NCBI GenBank assembly: GCA_003021755.1
Contig: PXQZ01000098.1
Coordinates: 1-12,620 of the forward strand
Length of the DNA stretch: 12,620 nt
Direction of reading: 5' to 3'
Origin: Halobacteriales archaeon QH_8_67_36
GTDB taxonomy: Archaea > Halobacteriota > Halobacteria > Halobacteriales > Haloarculaceae
This document shows positions 1 to 6,754 of the stretch, in pieces. Both the position numbers and the translations under genes were made by a program. The notes under the pieces were generated by a model that was not told where the DNA came from, made no database searches, and worked only from the letters and a program-made list of their open reading frames with translations. The stretch's first letter is position 1; each line of letters starts with the position of its first letter.

Positions 1-365
1 AGCACGAGTACGCCGACGGCGTACGGTCCCTGCGTGACGGCGACGGTGCCGGAAAGCAGCGCCCGGCCGGCCTGAAAGAGCACGGCGCCGCCGGCGACGA
101 AGATACCCGCGGCGACAAAGAGCGAGACGAACGGTTCGATGCGCTCGTGGCCGTGGGGGTGTTCGAAGTCGGGCGGCCGTGTCGTCAGGTAGAGTCCGGC
201 GACGACGACCAGCGAGTAGGCCGTGTCGGCGGCGCTGTTGACCGCCTCGCTCTGGACGGCCAGGCTCCCCGTGGTAAGCCACACCGCGCCTTTCAGCAGT
301 ATCAGCGCGAAGTTGACACCGAGGACCAGCAGGCCGACCCGCCGGAGCGTGTCCCGTCGCGACAT
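1..365 (-). CDS. Cation diffusion facilitator (CDF) family transporter, N-terminal part, cut by window edge
   Basis: Only the first 121 codons are present; the gene continues beyond the left edge. CDF proteins are membrane antiporters that export divalent metal ions such as zinc, iron or manganese. Visible here are TM1 (about residues 10-30), TM2 (34-58) and TM3 (79-102). The family landmarks are GSLAVQSEAVNSAAD (33-47) in TM2 and HPHGHERIEP (69-78) in the loop before TM3. The two TM2 metal ligands of the family (Asp45/Asp49 in E. coli YiiP, His/Asp in zinc exporters) align with Asn43 and Asp47, so the first ligand is replaced by Asn. The metal cannot be inferred. The ATG at 363-365 lies 24 bp after the stop of the HIT gene on the same strand, so the two are probably cotranscribed. 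The family call is firm; substrate is unknown. Confidence 0.88.
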   Translation of the reverse strand, partial: MSRRDTLRRVGLLVLGVNFALILLKGAVWLTTGSLAVQSEAVNSAADTAYSLVVVAGLYLTTRPPDFEHPHGHERIEPFVSLFVAAGIFVAGGAVLFQAGRALLSGTVAVTQGPYAVGVLV

Positions 366-389
366 CTACCCTGGAGTTGTCGGTGAACC

Positions 390-947
390 CTAAAGCCCCT
401 TCGGGGGCGCTTCGACCCGCACGGCGGCGTTCGGACCGGGGACGCTGGTCCCCGACTGACTCGCGAAGCCCTCGTGGAGTCGGTCATAACTGTCGTCGAC
501 CGCCTCGACGATGACCTGCGTGTCCCCGACGACGGGCATGAAGTTTGTGTCGCCCTCCCAGCGTGGGACGACGTGGGTGTGGAGGTGGTCGTCGATGGAC
601 CCCCCGGCCGCCTTGCCGCCGAGGTTCAGCCCCGCGTTGAAGCCGTCCGGACCCAGCGCTCGTTTCACCGCGTCGAAGGTCCGCTGTTTCAGTCGTGCGT
701 GGTCCAGCAGCGTTGCCTCGTCGAGGTCGCCGTACTCGCCGGTGTGGGTGTGTGGGATGACCATCACGTGCCCGGGGCCGTACGGGTAGTTGTTCAGCAG
801 GACGAACGCGTGGTCGCTCCGGGCGACGACGCGGTTCTCGCGGTCGGCCTCCTCGTCCCGGAACGCACAGAAGACGCAGTCGGCGTCCGGGTTCTGCTCT
901 TCACGTTCCACCCACTCGATGCGCCACGGCGCGAAGACGCTGTCCAT
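390..947 (-). CDS. HIT-family nucleotide hydrolase / Ap4A-phosphorylase-like protein
   Basis: A 185-residue histidine-triad protein. The HIT signature HLHTHVV is at residues 121-127, with His123 as the expected nucleophile, followed by PRWEGDTNFMP, the usual continuation in this branch. An N-terminal CVFC pair (Cys24, Cys27) could form part of a zinc site, and the APWRIEW start resembles the actinobacterial and archaeal Ap4A phosphorylase-like group. Such enzymes cleave the alpha phosphate of dinucleoside polyphosphates or nucleoside phosphoramidates in the cytoplasm; the exact substrate is not readable from sequence. The C-terminal ~45 residues after the HIT core are low in recognisable motifs. 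It is the first gene of a likely two-gene unit with the CDF transporter. The start ATG fits the conserved N-terminus. Confidence 0.92.
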   Translation of the reverse strand: MDSVFAPWRIEWVEREEQNPDADCVFCAFRDEEADRENRVVARSDHAFVLLNNYPYGPGHVMVIPHTHTGEYGDLDEATLLDHARLKQRTFDAVKRALGPDGFNAGLNLGGKAAGGSIDDHLHTHVVPRWEGDTNFMPVVGDTQVIVEAVDDSYDRLHEGFASQSGTSVPGPNAAVRVEAPPKGL

Positions 948-994
948 ACGGGTGGCTCCGGGCCCCAGTGCAAAACCACTTCCACCGCTCGATT

Positions 995-1010
995 CCGGTA
1001 TTTATTTCTT
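995..1010 (-). promoter_or_regulatory. Candidate promoter of the HIT gene, bracketed by TTCCGG repeats
   Basis: On the minus strand the A/T-rich box AAGAAATAAATACC lies about 50-60 nt upstream of the HIT start, implying a leader of about 30 nt. A weaker box, GGTTTTGC at 970-977, lies about 26 nt upstream and would give a leaderless transcript. TTCCGG occurs at 993-998 and 1009-1014, immediately on both sides of the first box. Which box is used cannot be decided from sequence. Confidence 0.45.
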
Positions 1011-1059
1011 CCGGCCGTTCACGCAGATGGACGAAACAGTACAGCCCGAGAACGGCCGG
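1011..1059. repeat. 10-bp inverted repeat in the divergent HIT / zinc-ribbon intergenic region
   Basis: CCGGCCGTTC (1011-1020) and GAACGGCCGG (1050-1059) are exact reverse complements separated by 29 nt. Further related half-sites are TTCCGG at 1109-1114 and CCGGAA at 1135-1140. These could be regulator sites between the two divergent promoters. Confidence 0.45.
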
Positions 1060-1149
1060 GAAACGCGCCGTAGATGGCGGGGCGGCTCGCCCGCCCCGGC
1101 TGACTTTGTTCCGGCCGATAAACCGTTTGAACGACCGGAACGGTAGCGG

Positions 1150-1158
1150 GTTTTTATG
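1150..1158 (+). promoter_or_regulatory. TATA-like box of the zinc-ribbon gene
   Basis: The box GTTTTTATG is centred about 32 bp before the ATG at 1186, placing the transcript start within a few bases of the start codon, as in a leaderless mRNA. This favours 1186 over the in-frame ATG at 1156, which lies inside the box. Confidence 0.6.
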
Positions 1159-1185
1159 CTAATATCCGGGGGAGTAGTAGTTGGG

Positions 1186-1383
1186 ATGGCCACTACGAAC
1201 GACGGTGTCGACATGTCAGAGACGTGTATGGACTGCGGACGCGACACGCCCCACGCGGTCAGCGTCCGGATACGGACCGAGAGCACGAAGGCGGAGAACG
1301 CGGAGTTCTCGCGTGAACCGTACCGGGTCAGCGAGTGCCAGGTCTGTGGGGCGACGACGAGCACGCGGATGAACAACGCGTAG
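1186..1383 (+). CDS. Small zinc beta-ribbon protein (DUF7835-like), 65 aa
   Basis: A 65-residue protein with two CxxC pairs, CMDC (residues 14-17) and CQVC (near residue 52), which together should bind one zinc ion. Between them is an Arg/Glu-rich strand region, and the protein ends with RMNNA. The layout (CxDCGRDTPH, SREPYRVSECQVCG, RMNNA) matches a small zinc-ribbon family that I recall as widespread in haloarchaea, under the name DUF7835 as best I remember. No function is established to my knowledge. The ATG at 1186 was chosen because a TATA box ends 28 bp upstream; an ATG at 1213 (MSETC) is a possible alternative. It stands alone, divergent from the HIT gene and convergent with map. Confidence 0.8.
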   Translation: MATTNDGVDMSETCMDCGRDTPHAVSVRIRTESTKAENAEFSREPYRVSECQVCGATTSTRMNNA

Positions 1384-1413
1384 ACGGCCTGTTTCTGCTG
1401 TTAAGTCCTAATT

Positions 1414-1433
1414 CGTGGTCGCGAGCGACCACG
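1414..1433. repeat. Perfect 9-bp inverted repeat, 2-nt loop
   Basis: CGTGGTCGC, GA, GCGACCACG. It lies about 30 bp after the zinc-ribbon gene and immediately before the map-tail copy. It could be the stem of a 3' end structure. Confidence 0.5.
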
Positions 1434-1438
1434 CTTAT

Positions 1439-1461
1439 CGCGTGGTTACTTCCACGCCGTC
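1439..1461 (-). pseudogene. Short copy of the 3' end of map (23 bp)
   Basis: On the minus strand these bases read Asp-Gly-Val-Glu-Val-Thr-Thr-Arg followed by TAA. This equals the last codons of map (1592-1614) at 21 of 23 positions, with both differences synonymous (GAA/GAG, GTA/GTG). No further similarity to map is visible upstream. It may be the remnant of a duplicated or displaced gene end, but it is too short to be certain. Confidence 0.4.
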
Positions 1462-1465
1462 CTCC

Positions 1466-1476
1466 CACCTTTTTGT
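1466..1476 (+). terminator. T-tract after the zinc-ribbon gene
   Basis: CACCTTTTTGTG: five T on the plus strand, about 85 bp after the stop codon of the zinc-ribbon gene. Archaeal RNA polymerase can stop at such tracts without a hairpin. This is weak evidence. Confidence 0.35.
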
Positions 1477-1482
1477 GCGCCG

Positions 1483-1498
1483 GGTGCGCTCGCGCACC
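1483..1498. repeat. Perfect 7-bp inverted repeat, 2-nt loop
   Basis: GGTGCGC, TC, GCGCACC. It lies in the convergent gap between the zinc-ribbon gene and map. A looser inverted repeat, CCGCGC (1555-1560) with GCGCGG (1572-1577), follows nearer to map. Confidence 0.45.
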
Positions 1499-1516
1499 AC
1501 TCCTTGAAAAACGCGG

Positions 1517-1528
1517 GCGAAAAAACAG
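1517..1528 (-). terminator. T-tract downstream of map
   Basis: On the minus strand the sequence reads CCTGTTTTTTCG, with six T, about 57 bp after the map stop codon. The CCGCGC/GCGCGG inverted repeat lies between. It is a plausible archaeal terminator. Confidence 0.45.
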
Positions 1529-1581
1529 GACCTCACCACGTTCGGTCCCGCGAACCGCGCTCACTTCGCTCGCGCGGACGA

Positions 1582-2478
1582 TTACCGCGACCGCGTGGTC
1601 ACCTCCACGCCGTCGTCGGTCACGATGACGGTGTGTTCCTTCTGGCTGACGAACGTCCCCTCGGCCTCTTTCAGCACGGGGTAGCCGTGGACCATGTCCT
1701 GCTGTTTGAGCCGTCGCAGCGCCATCTTCGCCCGCGGCGAGTCGAGCCAGCGGGCCGCGAAGGGCAGCGTCTTGAACTCCTCGGTAACCTGGTCGAGTAC
1801 TTGGCGAGCGGTGCGGTCCCGGACATTACCCTCTCGCTCCAGTGCGAAAATCTCCTCGCTGGAGCCCTCCTTGACCTTGCCGCGGCCGTCCGTCGCGAAC
1901 GGTTCGATTGCAACCACGTCGCCCGGCGAGAGCGTCGCCCCCTGGGCCACCTCGCGGTTCGGGATGTTCGGCGCGGTGTGTTGCTCCCAGTGACCCAGCC
2001 CGTGGCCGGTCAGGTTGACGACGGGGTTGAAGCCGTACCCCTCGATGACGTCCTCGACGGCCGCGCCGATTTCGCCGACGTCGACGCCAGGCCCAGCGAC
2101 CTCCAGGGCTGCGTCGAGCGCCTCGGCGGAGGCGCCGGCCAGTTCGTCCCGTCCGGAAAGGTCCACCGTGACGGCGGTGTCGGCCAGCCAGCCGTCGACG
2201 TGGACCCCGATGTCCAGGTTGACCATTTCCTCGCCGAACGTGGTCTCGTCGTCCCGCTCGGGGGTCGCGTGAGCGGCCTCCTCGTCGATCGAGATGTTGA
2301 CCGGGAAGGCGGGCTCGCCGCCGAGGTCCCGAATCTTGTCCTCGGCCCACTGTGCGACTTCGAGGTGGGAGCCCCCCACCTCGACGCGCTCGGCCGCCTC
2401 GTCGCGCACCTGCGCGAGTATCTCGCCGGCCTCGCGACACTTCTCGTACTGCTCGGCATCGAAGTCCACGTCGCTCAT
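1582..2478 (-). CDS. map: Type II methionine aminopeptidase
   Basis: A 298-residue M24-family metallopeptidase that removes the initiator Met from nascent proteins in the cytosol. The metal ligands expected for the archaeal enzyme are present with correct spacing: Asp89 (NLDIG), Asp100 (ADTA), His159 (LTGHGLGH), Glu192 (AIEPF) and Glu281 (SQKEHTVIV). His70 matches the active-site His. The insert between residues 205 and 265 is the type II helical domain, and the length is normal for archaeal MetAP. The ATG at 2476-2478 (MSDVDF) is chosen. The frame stays open upstream, but that extension is Arg-rich, lacks family similarity and would overlap the icd start region. It is divergent from icd. Confidence 0.95.
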   Translation of the reverse strand: MSDVDFDAEQYEKCREAGEILAQVRDEAAERVEVGGSHLEVAQWAEDKIRDLGGEPAFPVNISIDEEAAHATPERDDETTFGEEMVNLDIGVHVDGWLADTAVTVDLSGRDELAGASAEALDAALEVAGPGVDVGEIGAAVEDVIEGYGFNPVVNLTGHGLGHWEQHTAPNIPNREVAQGATLSPGDVVAIEPFATDGRGKVKEGSSEEIFALEREGNVRDRTARQVLDQVTEEFKTLPFAARWLDSPRAKMALRRLKQQDMVHGYPVLKEAEGTFVSQKEHTVIVTDDGVEVTTRSR

Positions 2479-2686
2479 ACCCGATGACTCCGGGCCGGCC
2501 GCCGAAAGCGTTTGTGTTCGGACGCGGGCGAGGAACCTGCGAACATCATGGCCAACGCCCGCCGCAAACCCCCCGCGCACTGGTCTCGACGGCTCCGCGG
2601 GAACTGTGGGGAACGGTCGACGCAATGTGGTAACGTTGCCGCGTCTTCGTGTGTTCCCCGTTACCAAATTGCCGGCAAAGCGGCAG

Positions 2687-2696
2687 CCCTTTAGGG
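2687..2696 (+). promoter_or_regulatory. Candidate TATA region of icd
   Basis: CCCTTTAGGG: TTTA is centred about 26 bp before the icd ATG, so the mRNA would be leaderless. The box is a weak match to the archaeal consensus. The rest of the 239-bp map-icd gap shows no gene. Confidence 0.45.
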
Positions 2697-2717
2697 ACAA
2701 CTATCGTGGGGCGCGAC

Positions 2718-3980
<1,263 letters not shown>

Positions 3981-3998
3981 ACCCGGTTTCTGACCCCT

Positions 3999-4062
3999 GA
4001 CGGCTGCGCCGTCGGACCGTTCACGACCTCGCGTACCGCGACCACCGACTCGCTCGTTTTTT
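3999..4062 (+). terminator. Terminator region of icd
   Basis: The stem GACGGC/GCCGTC with a 3-nt loop begins 18 bp after the icd stop. It is followed at 4057-4062 by six T in CTCGTTTTTTCTG. The T-tract alone would be enough for archaeal termination. Confidence 0.55.
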
Positions 4063-4080
4063 CTGCACGGTTCCGTAGTC

Positions 4081-4109
4081 CGGCCGCCGTCCTCAGCCAC
4101 CGGCGGCCG
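4081..4109. repeat. 9-bp perfect inverted repeat with 11-nt loop
   Basis: CGGCCGCCG (4081-4089) pairs exactly with CGGCGGCCG (4101-4109). There is no T-tract after it, so it does not look like a terminator on the plus strand. On the minus strand no T-run follows either. Confidence 0.45.
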
Positions 4110-4280
4110 ACTCGTTCGCCCACGCCGGCCGTGACGGCTCGGTCCGCCCCACGGCCGGACGGTAAACTCCATCCGAGCGGTGCGGGTTCGTCGACCTCGG
4201 TACGGACTGTATAGCCCCGCAACCGTATCGCCGGCGTGGGAGGACCGCAAAAGACATCCGAGCCGTCACCGTGGCGCAAC

Positions 4281-4290
4281 GCTCTTTAGC
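4281..4290 (+). promoter_or_regulatory. TATA-like box of SAMP1
   Basis: GCTCTTTAGC, with TTTA centred about 25 bp before the ATG at 4311, consistent with a leaderless mRNA. Confidence 0.5.
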
Positions 4291-4310
4291 CGTGCTCACC
4301 GGGTTCCCGC

Positions 4311-4586
4311 ATGGAGTGGAAGCTGTTCGCACACCTTCGTGACACCGCCGGCGGGGCGTCCGTCAGCGTCGACGTCGAACCCACCACGACGGTCGAAGAG
4401 GCCCTCGCCGCGCTCGTCGAGACGGAACCCGCGCTGCGCGCGGAACTGTTCGAGGACGGCGAACTGGCCGACCACATCCGGCTGCTGGTCGACGGCGAGG
4501 ACGCCTTCAGCGCGCGGGACGGACTGGAAACCGAGGTGGCGTCTGAAACCGAACTGGCGCTGTTCCCGCCCGTAAGCGGCGGGTGA
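4311..4586 (+). CDS. samp1: Ubiquitin-like small archaeal modifier protein SAMP1 (MoaD/ThiS fold)
   Basis: A 91-residue beta-grasp protein. It starts MEWKLFAHLRDTAGG and ends ELALFPPVSGG, closely resembling Haloferax volcanii SAMP1 at both ends. The C-terminal Gly-Gly is the site adenylated by the E1-like UbaA in this family. It is then joined to lysines of target proteins (sampylation), or thiocarboxylated for molybdopterin synthesis as the MoaD partner. No processing is needed, because the stop codon follows Gly91 directly. The gene stands alone, preceded by a TATA-like box at the leaderless distance. A purely MoaD role cannot be excluded from sequence, but the N-terminal match favours SAMP1. 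Confidence 0.92.
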   Translation: MEWKLFAHLRDTAGGASVSVDVEPTTTVEEALAALVETEPALRAELFEDGELADHIRLLVDGEDAFSARDGLETEVASETELALFPPVSGG

Positions 4587-4643
4587 CGCCGTTGCTGCGG
4601 GAGATGGGTTTAGACCGGAGCTGTAACGGCCGGAACGTCCCGA

Positions 4644-5540
4644 CTACGAGGTCAGGTCCGCGGTGAGGACGAAATCGGGCCAGTCGGCCAGTTCGGCCCG
4701 GACCGCGGCGGCCTCGGCGACGTGCCGTGGGGTCTCCGGAAGCAGCACGCGCGTCCCATCGACGTCCAAGCCGGCCGCGTCGGCCCTGATAGCGTCGAAC
4801 AGCGACGCGGCCGCCTCGCGGTCGGCCCAGGCCCCGACGGCGTACTCCGCGAGTCGCCCGTCGCCCGACGGGTCCGCCCTCGTCCCGGTCCGGCAGGCCA
4901 TCCCGGTCGTCCCGTCGTCACTGACCGCGAAGACGGCCTCGTCGTCGGCCAACCGGCGAAGTCGCTCGCGGGTCAGTTCGGAGAGCGCCCACGCCCGGTC
5001 CGAGTCAAGCGCCAGCCCGGACAGGTGGCTCCGGGCCTCGCTCGCGGTCCAGTAGCTCCAGGCCGCCGCGGGGTCGTTGTACACGTCGGTGTCGGGCTCG
5101 GCGTCCGTGCGCGGCTCGGGGTGTGCAAAACGGAAGGCGGTGTCGGGCTCGAACCCCGCCGCCACCGACTGTCCGAGTCCGGCGTCGTTCCAGGAGAACA
5201 CCATGTTGCGCCCGACAGTCGCGCCGCGCTCGCGGGCCCAGTCGAAGCAGTGCTCGACCATCGCCAGGCCCAGCCCCGTCCCCCGGTGGTCGGGGTCGAC
5301 GCGCATCCCCTGGAACCACGCCTCGTCGTCGGTCAGCATGACTGCCTGACAGAGTCCCGCCGCCGTCCCGTCGATATCGGCGACGACGGTGTGCTGGTCC
5401 GGCCCGTCGCTGTCGACCCACGACGCGAACACGTCGGGGACGTAGTCGGCGGTCTCCGGGCGGTCCGCCCAGACGTCCCAGGCGAAGGCGACGACGGCGC
5501 CCTCGTCGTCGGGGCGGGCCTTGCGGACGGTCGGGTCCAT
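4644..5540 (-). CDS. GNAT-family N-acetyltransferase with a second, degenerate lobe
   Basis: 298 residues. The N-terminal half (about 4-140) is a GCN5-related acetyltransferase: the acetyl-CoA pyrophosphate loop RVDPDHRGTGLGLAM is at residues 80-94, with Arg86-Gly87-x-Gly89-x-Gly91. GAT...NMVFSWNDAGLGQSVAAGFEP (107-132) is the usual late strand and helix. The C-terminal half (about 150-298) has the size of a second GNAT lobe but no clear CoA loop. The acceptor substrate is unknown. The gene lies 46 bp after the lipoprotein gene on the same strand. AACTTTTTGCC, between the two, could serve as its own TATA box and as the terminator of the preceding gene. The start ATG gives the expected beta-strand TVRKARPDDE immediately. 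Confidence 0.85.
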   Translation of the reverse strand: MDPTVRKARPDDEGAVVAFAWDVWADRPETADYVPDVFASWVDSDGPDQHTVVADIDGTAAGLCQAVMLTDDEAWFQGMRVDPDHRGTGLGLAMVEHCFDWARERGATVGRNMVFSWNDAGLGQSVAAGFEPDTAFRFAHPEPRTDAEPDTDVYNDPAAAWSYWTASEARSHLSGLALDSDRAWALSELTRERLRRLADDEAVFAVSDDGTTGMACRTGTRADPSGDGRLAEYAVGAWADREAAASLFDAIRADAAGLDVDGTRVLLPETPRHVAEAAAVRAELADWPDFVLTADLTS

Positions 5541-5561
5541 GAGAGGACATCGACCGTGACG

Positions 5562-5573
5562 GGCAAAAAGTTA
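5562..5573 (-). promoter_or_regulatory. T-rich box between lipoprotein and GNAT genes
   Basis: The minus strand reads TAACTTTTTGCC, 22-33 bp upstream of the GNAT ATG and 14 bp after the lipoprotein stop. It could act as a TATA box for a leaderless GNAT transcript and as a T5 terminator for the lipoprotein mRNA. Confidence 0.45.
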
Positions 5574-5586
5574 CGTCGTCCCCGGC

Positions 5587-6684
5587 TCAGGAGCGGCCGG
5601 AGAGTGCCAGGAATCCCCCAGCGTCGTCGTCCGCTCGCGTCGCCTCGTCACGGACCGTCCGGGGCACCTCGATGGAGACCGGCTCGCCGTAGGTGACGTA
5701 CTCCTGGCGGAACGTCGCGTCGAACGAGTCGAACTGCTCTCCGCCCTCGCCGCTGACCCTGAACACCTGTTCCGTGATGCGACCCGTCTGGCGGTCGTAC
5801 CGGATTTCGGTGTAGAGGCGCGTGACCGACGACGCCGGGAGCGACTCGTCGCCGTCCCCGAGCGACGTCCACAGCTCGGTCGCGTCCGTGTCGTTGTCCG
5901 CCTCGATGACGATGACGTATTCCTCGTCGGTGTGCTCGAAGCGGAGATACGGGAGGAGACCGATAGCGCCGTCTTCATCATCGTCCTCGAACTCGTCGGC
6001 CGGCTCGCGGCTGTAGGTCGTCGAGCCGTCCTCGGCCACCGTCTCGCTGTAGCGGGTCCCGTTGACGACCCACTCCCGGACGCGCTCCGTCTCGGTCGTT
6101 CCGGCCGCCGAGTACGTACTCGTCCCGTTCCTGTACAGCGTTTCGGCGTCGAAGTTCTTGCGTATCGTCGCCTCGTCGGTCGACGTCGCGTCGACGGTTC
6201 GGCCGCCCGTAGTCAGCGTCGCGTCGAACCGCGTCGTCTCGTTGATGCGGACAGTGTCGACCGCCGCCATCGACGCGTCCGTGAACTCGGTGAACGTCTC
6301 GTACACCGTGATAGTCGTGGTCTCGTTGGCGACCGATAGCTCGTACTCGCCGGGCTCCTCGAAGGTGTGTGACAGCGAGAGCGTCGCCGAGTCGCCGCCC
6401 GCGAGCGTAACCGAGCGGCTCGCGACCGTCTCGCCGTCGGCGGTCAGCGTCGCGTCGTAGTCGGCCCCTCCGTCGTCGCCGTTGCGCACCGCGACCGTGA
6501 CGACGGCGACCTCCTCCGTGACCCCGCCGTTCGGGAACGTCACTGTGGTCGAGAGGGGCGCCGCAGAGTCGCCGCTCGTCGCCGTCGGCGTTTCCTCGGC
6601 CGACTCCGTGGCGTCGGTCAGAGCCGAACACCCCGAGAGGACGACCAGCGTCACCAGCAGTATCGATACCAGCTTCGTTCGCAT
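5587..6684 (-). CDS. Haloarchaeal secreted lipoprotein with Ig-like domain (function unknown)
   Basis: 365 residues. It has a short basic N-terminus (MRTK), a hydrophobic stretch (5-17) and the lipobox LSGC with Cys19, so the mature protein is predicted to be lipid-anchored on the outer face of the membrane. A Thr/Ser/Glu-rich linker follows (20-45). Residues 45-130 look like a CARDB-type beta-sandwich (VAVVTVAVRNGD, HTFEEPGEYELSVAN). Residues 135-350 form a second domain with strand patterns (TRYSETVAEDGSTTYSRE, EIRYDRQTGRITEQVFRVSG), reminiscent of the LolA/LprG-like lipoprotein folds in other haloarchaeal lipoproteins; this similarity is an impression only. Several NxS/T sequons are present. 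No biochemical function can be assigned. A TATA box lies at the leaderless distance, and the gene follows gatD by 70 bp. Confidence 0.8.
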   Translation of the reverse strand: MRTKLVSILLVTLVVLSGCSALTDATESAEETPTATSGDSAAPLSTTVTFPNGGVTEEVAVVTVAVRNGDDGGADYDATLTADGETVASRSVTLAGGDSATLSLSHTFEEPGEYELSVANETTTITVYETFTEFTDASMAAVDTVRINETTRFDATLTTGGRTVDATSTDEATIRKNFDAETLYRNGTSTYSAAGTTETERVREWVVNGTRYSETVAEDGSTTYSREPADEFEDDDEDGAIGLLPYLRFEHTDEEYVIVIEADNDTDATELWTSLGDGDESLPASSVTRLYTEIRYDRQTGRITEQVFRVSGEGGEQFDSFDATFRQEYVTYGEPVSIEVPRTVRDEATRADDDAGGFLALSGRS

Positions 6685-6705
6685 AGTCCGAGAGCTGTTC
6701 GAGCG

Positions 6706-6717
6706 GAATAAAAAGCT
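6706..6717 (-). promoter_or_regulatory. TATA box of the lipoprotein gene
   Basis: The minus strand reads AGCTTTTTATTC, centred about 27 bp before the ATG at 6684. It is one of the clearest leaderless-type promoters in the window. Confidence 0.6.
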
Positions 6718-6754
6718 ACGTGTTCATAGCGGGGGCGAACCGGCCCCGACTACC

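Larger units (their letters stand above)
3981..4310. other. 330-bp intergenic region between icd and SAMP1, with hairpins
   Basis: No gene is convincing here; the minus-strand open frames that cross it lack start signals and family similarity. It contains the hairpin GACGGC-TGC-GCCGTC (3999-4013) just after icd, a T6 tract (4057-4062), a 9-bp stem with an 11-nt loop (4081-4109), and the SAMP1 promoter at its right end. The middle part (4110-4275) shows nothing I can name. Confidence 0.6.

Noticed and set aside
4722..5696. 324-codon plus-strand frame antisense to the GNAT gene
   Set aside because: Pro/Arg/Val-rich shadow with no motif; the minus strand holds a clear acetyl-CoA loop.
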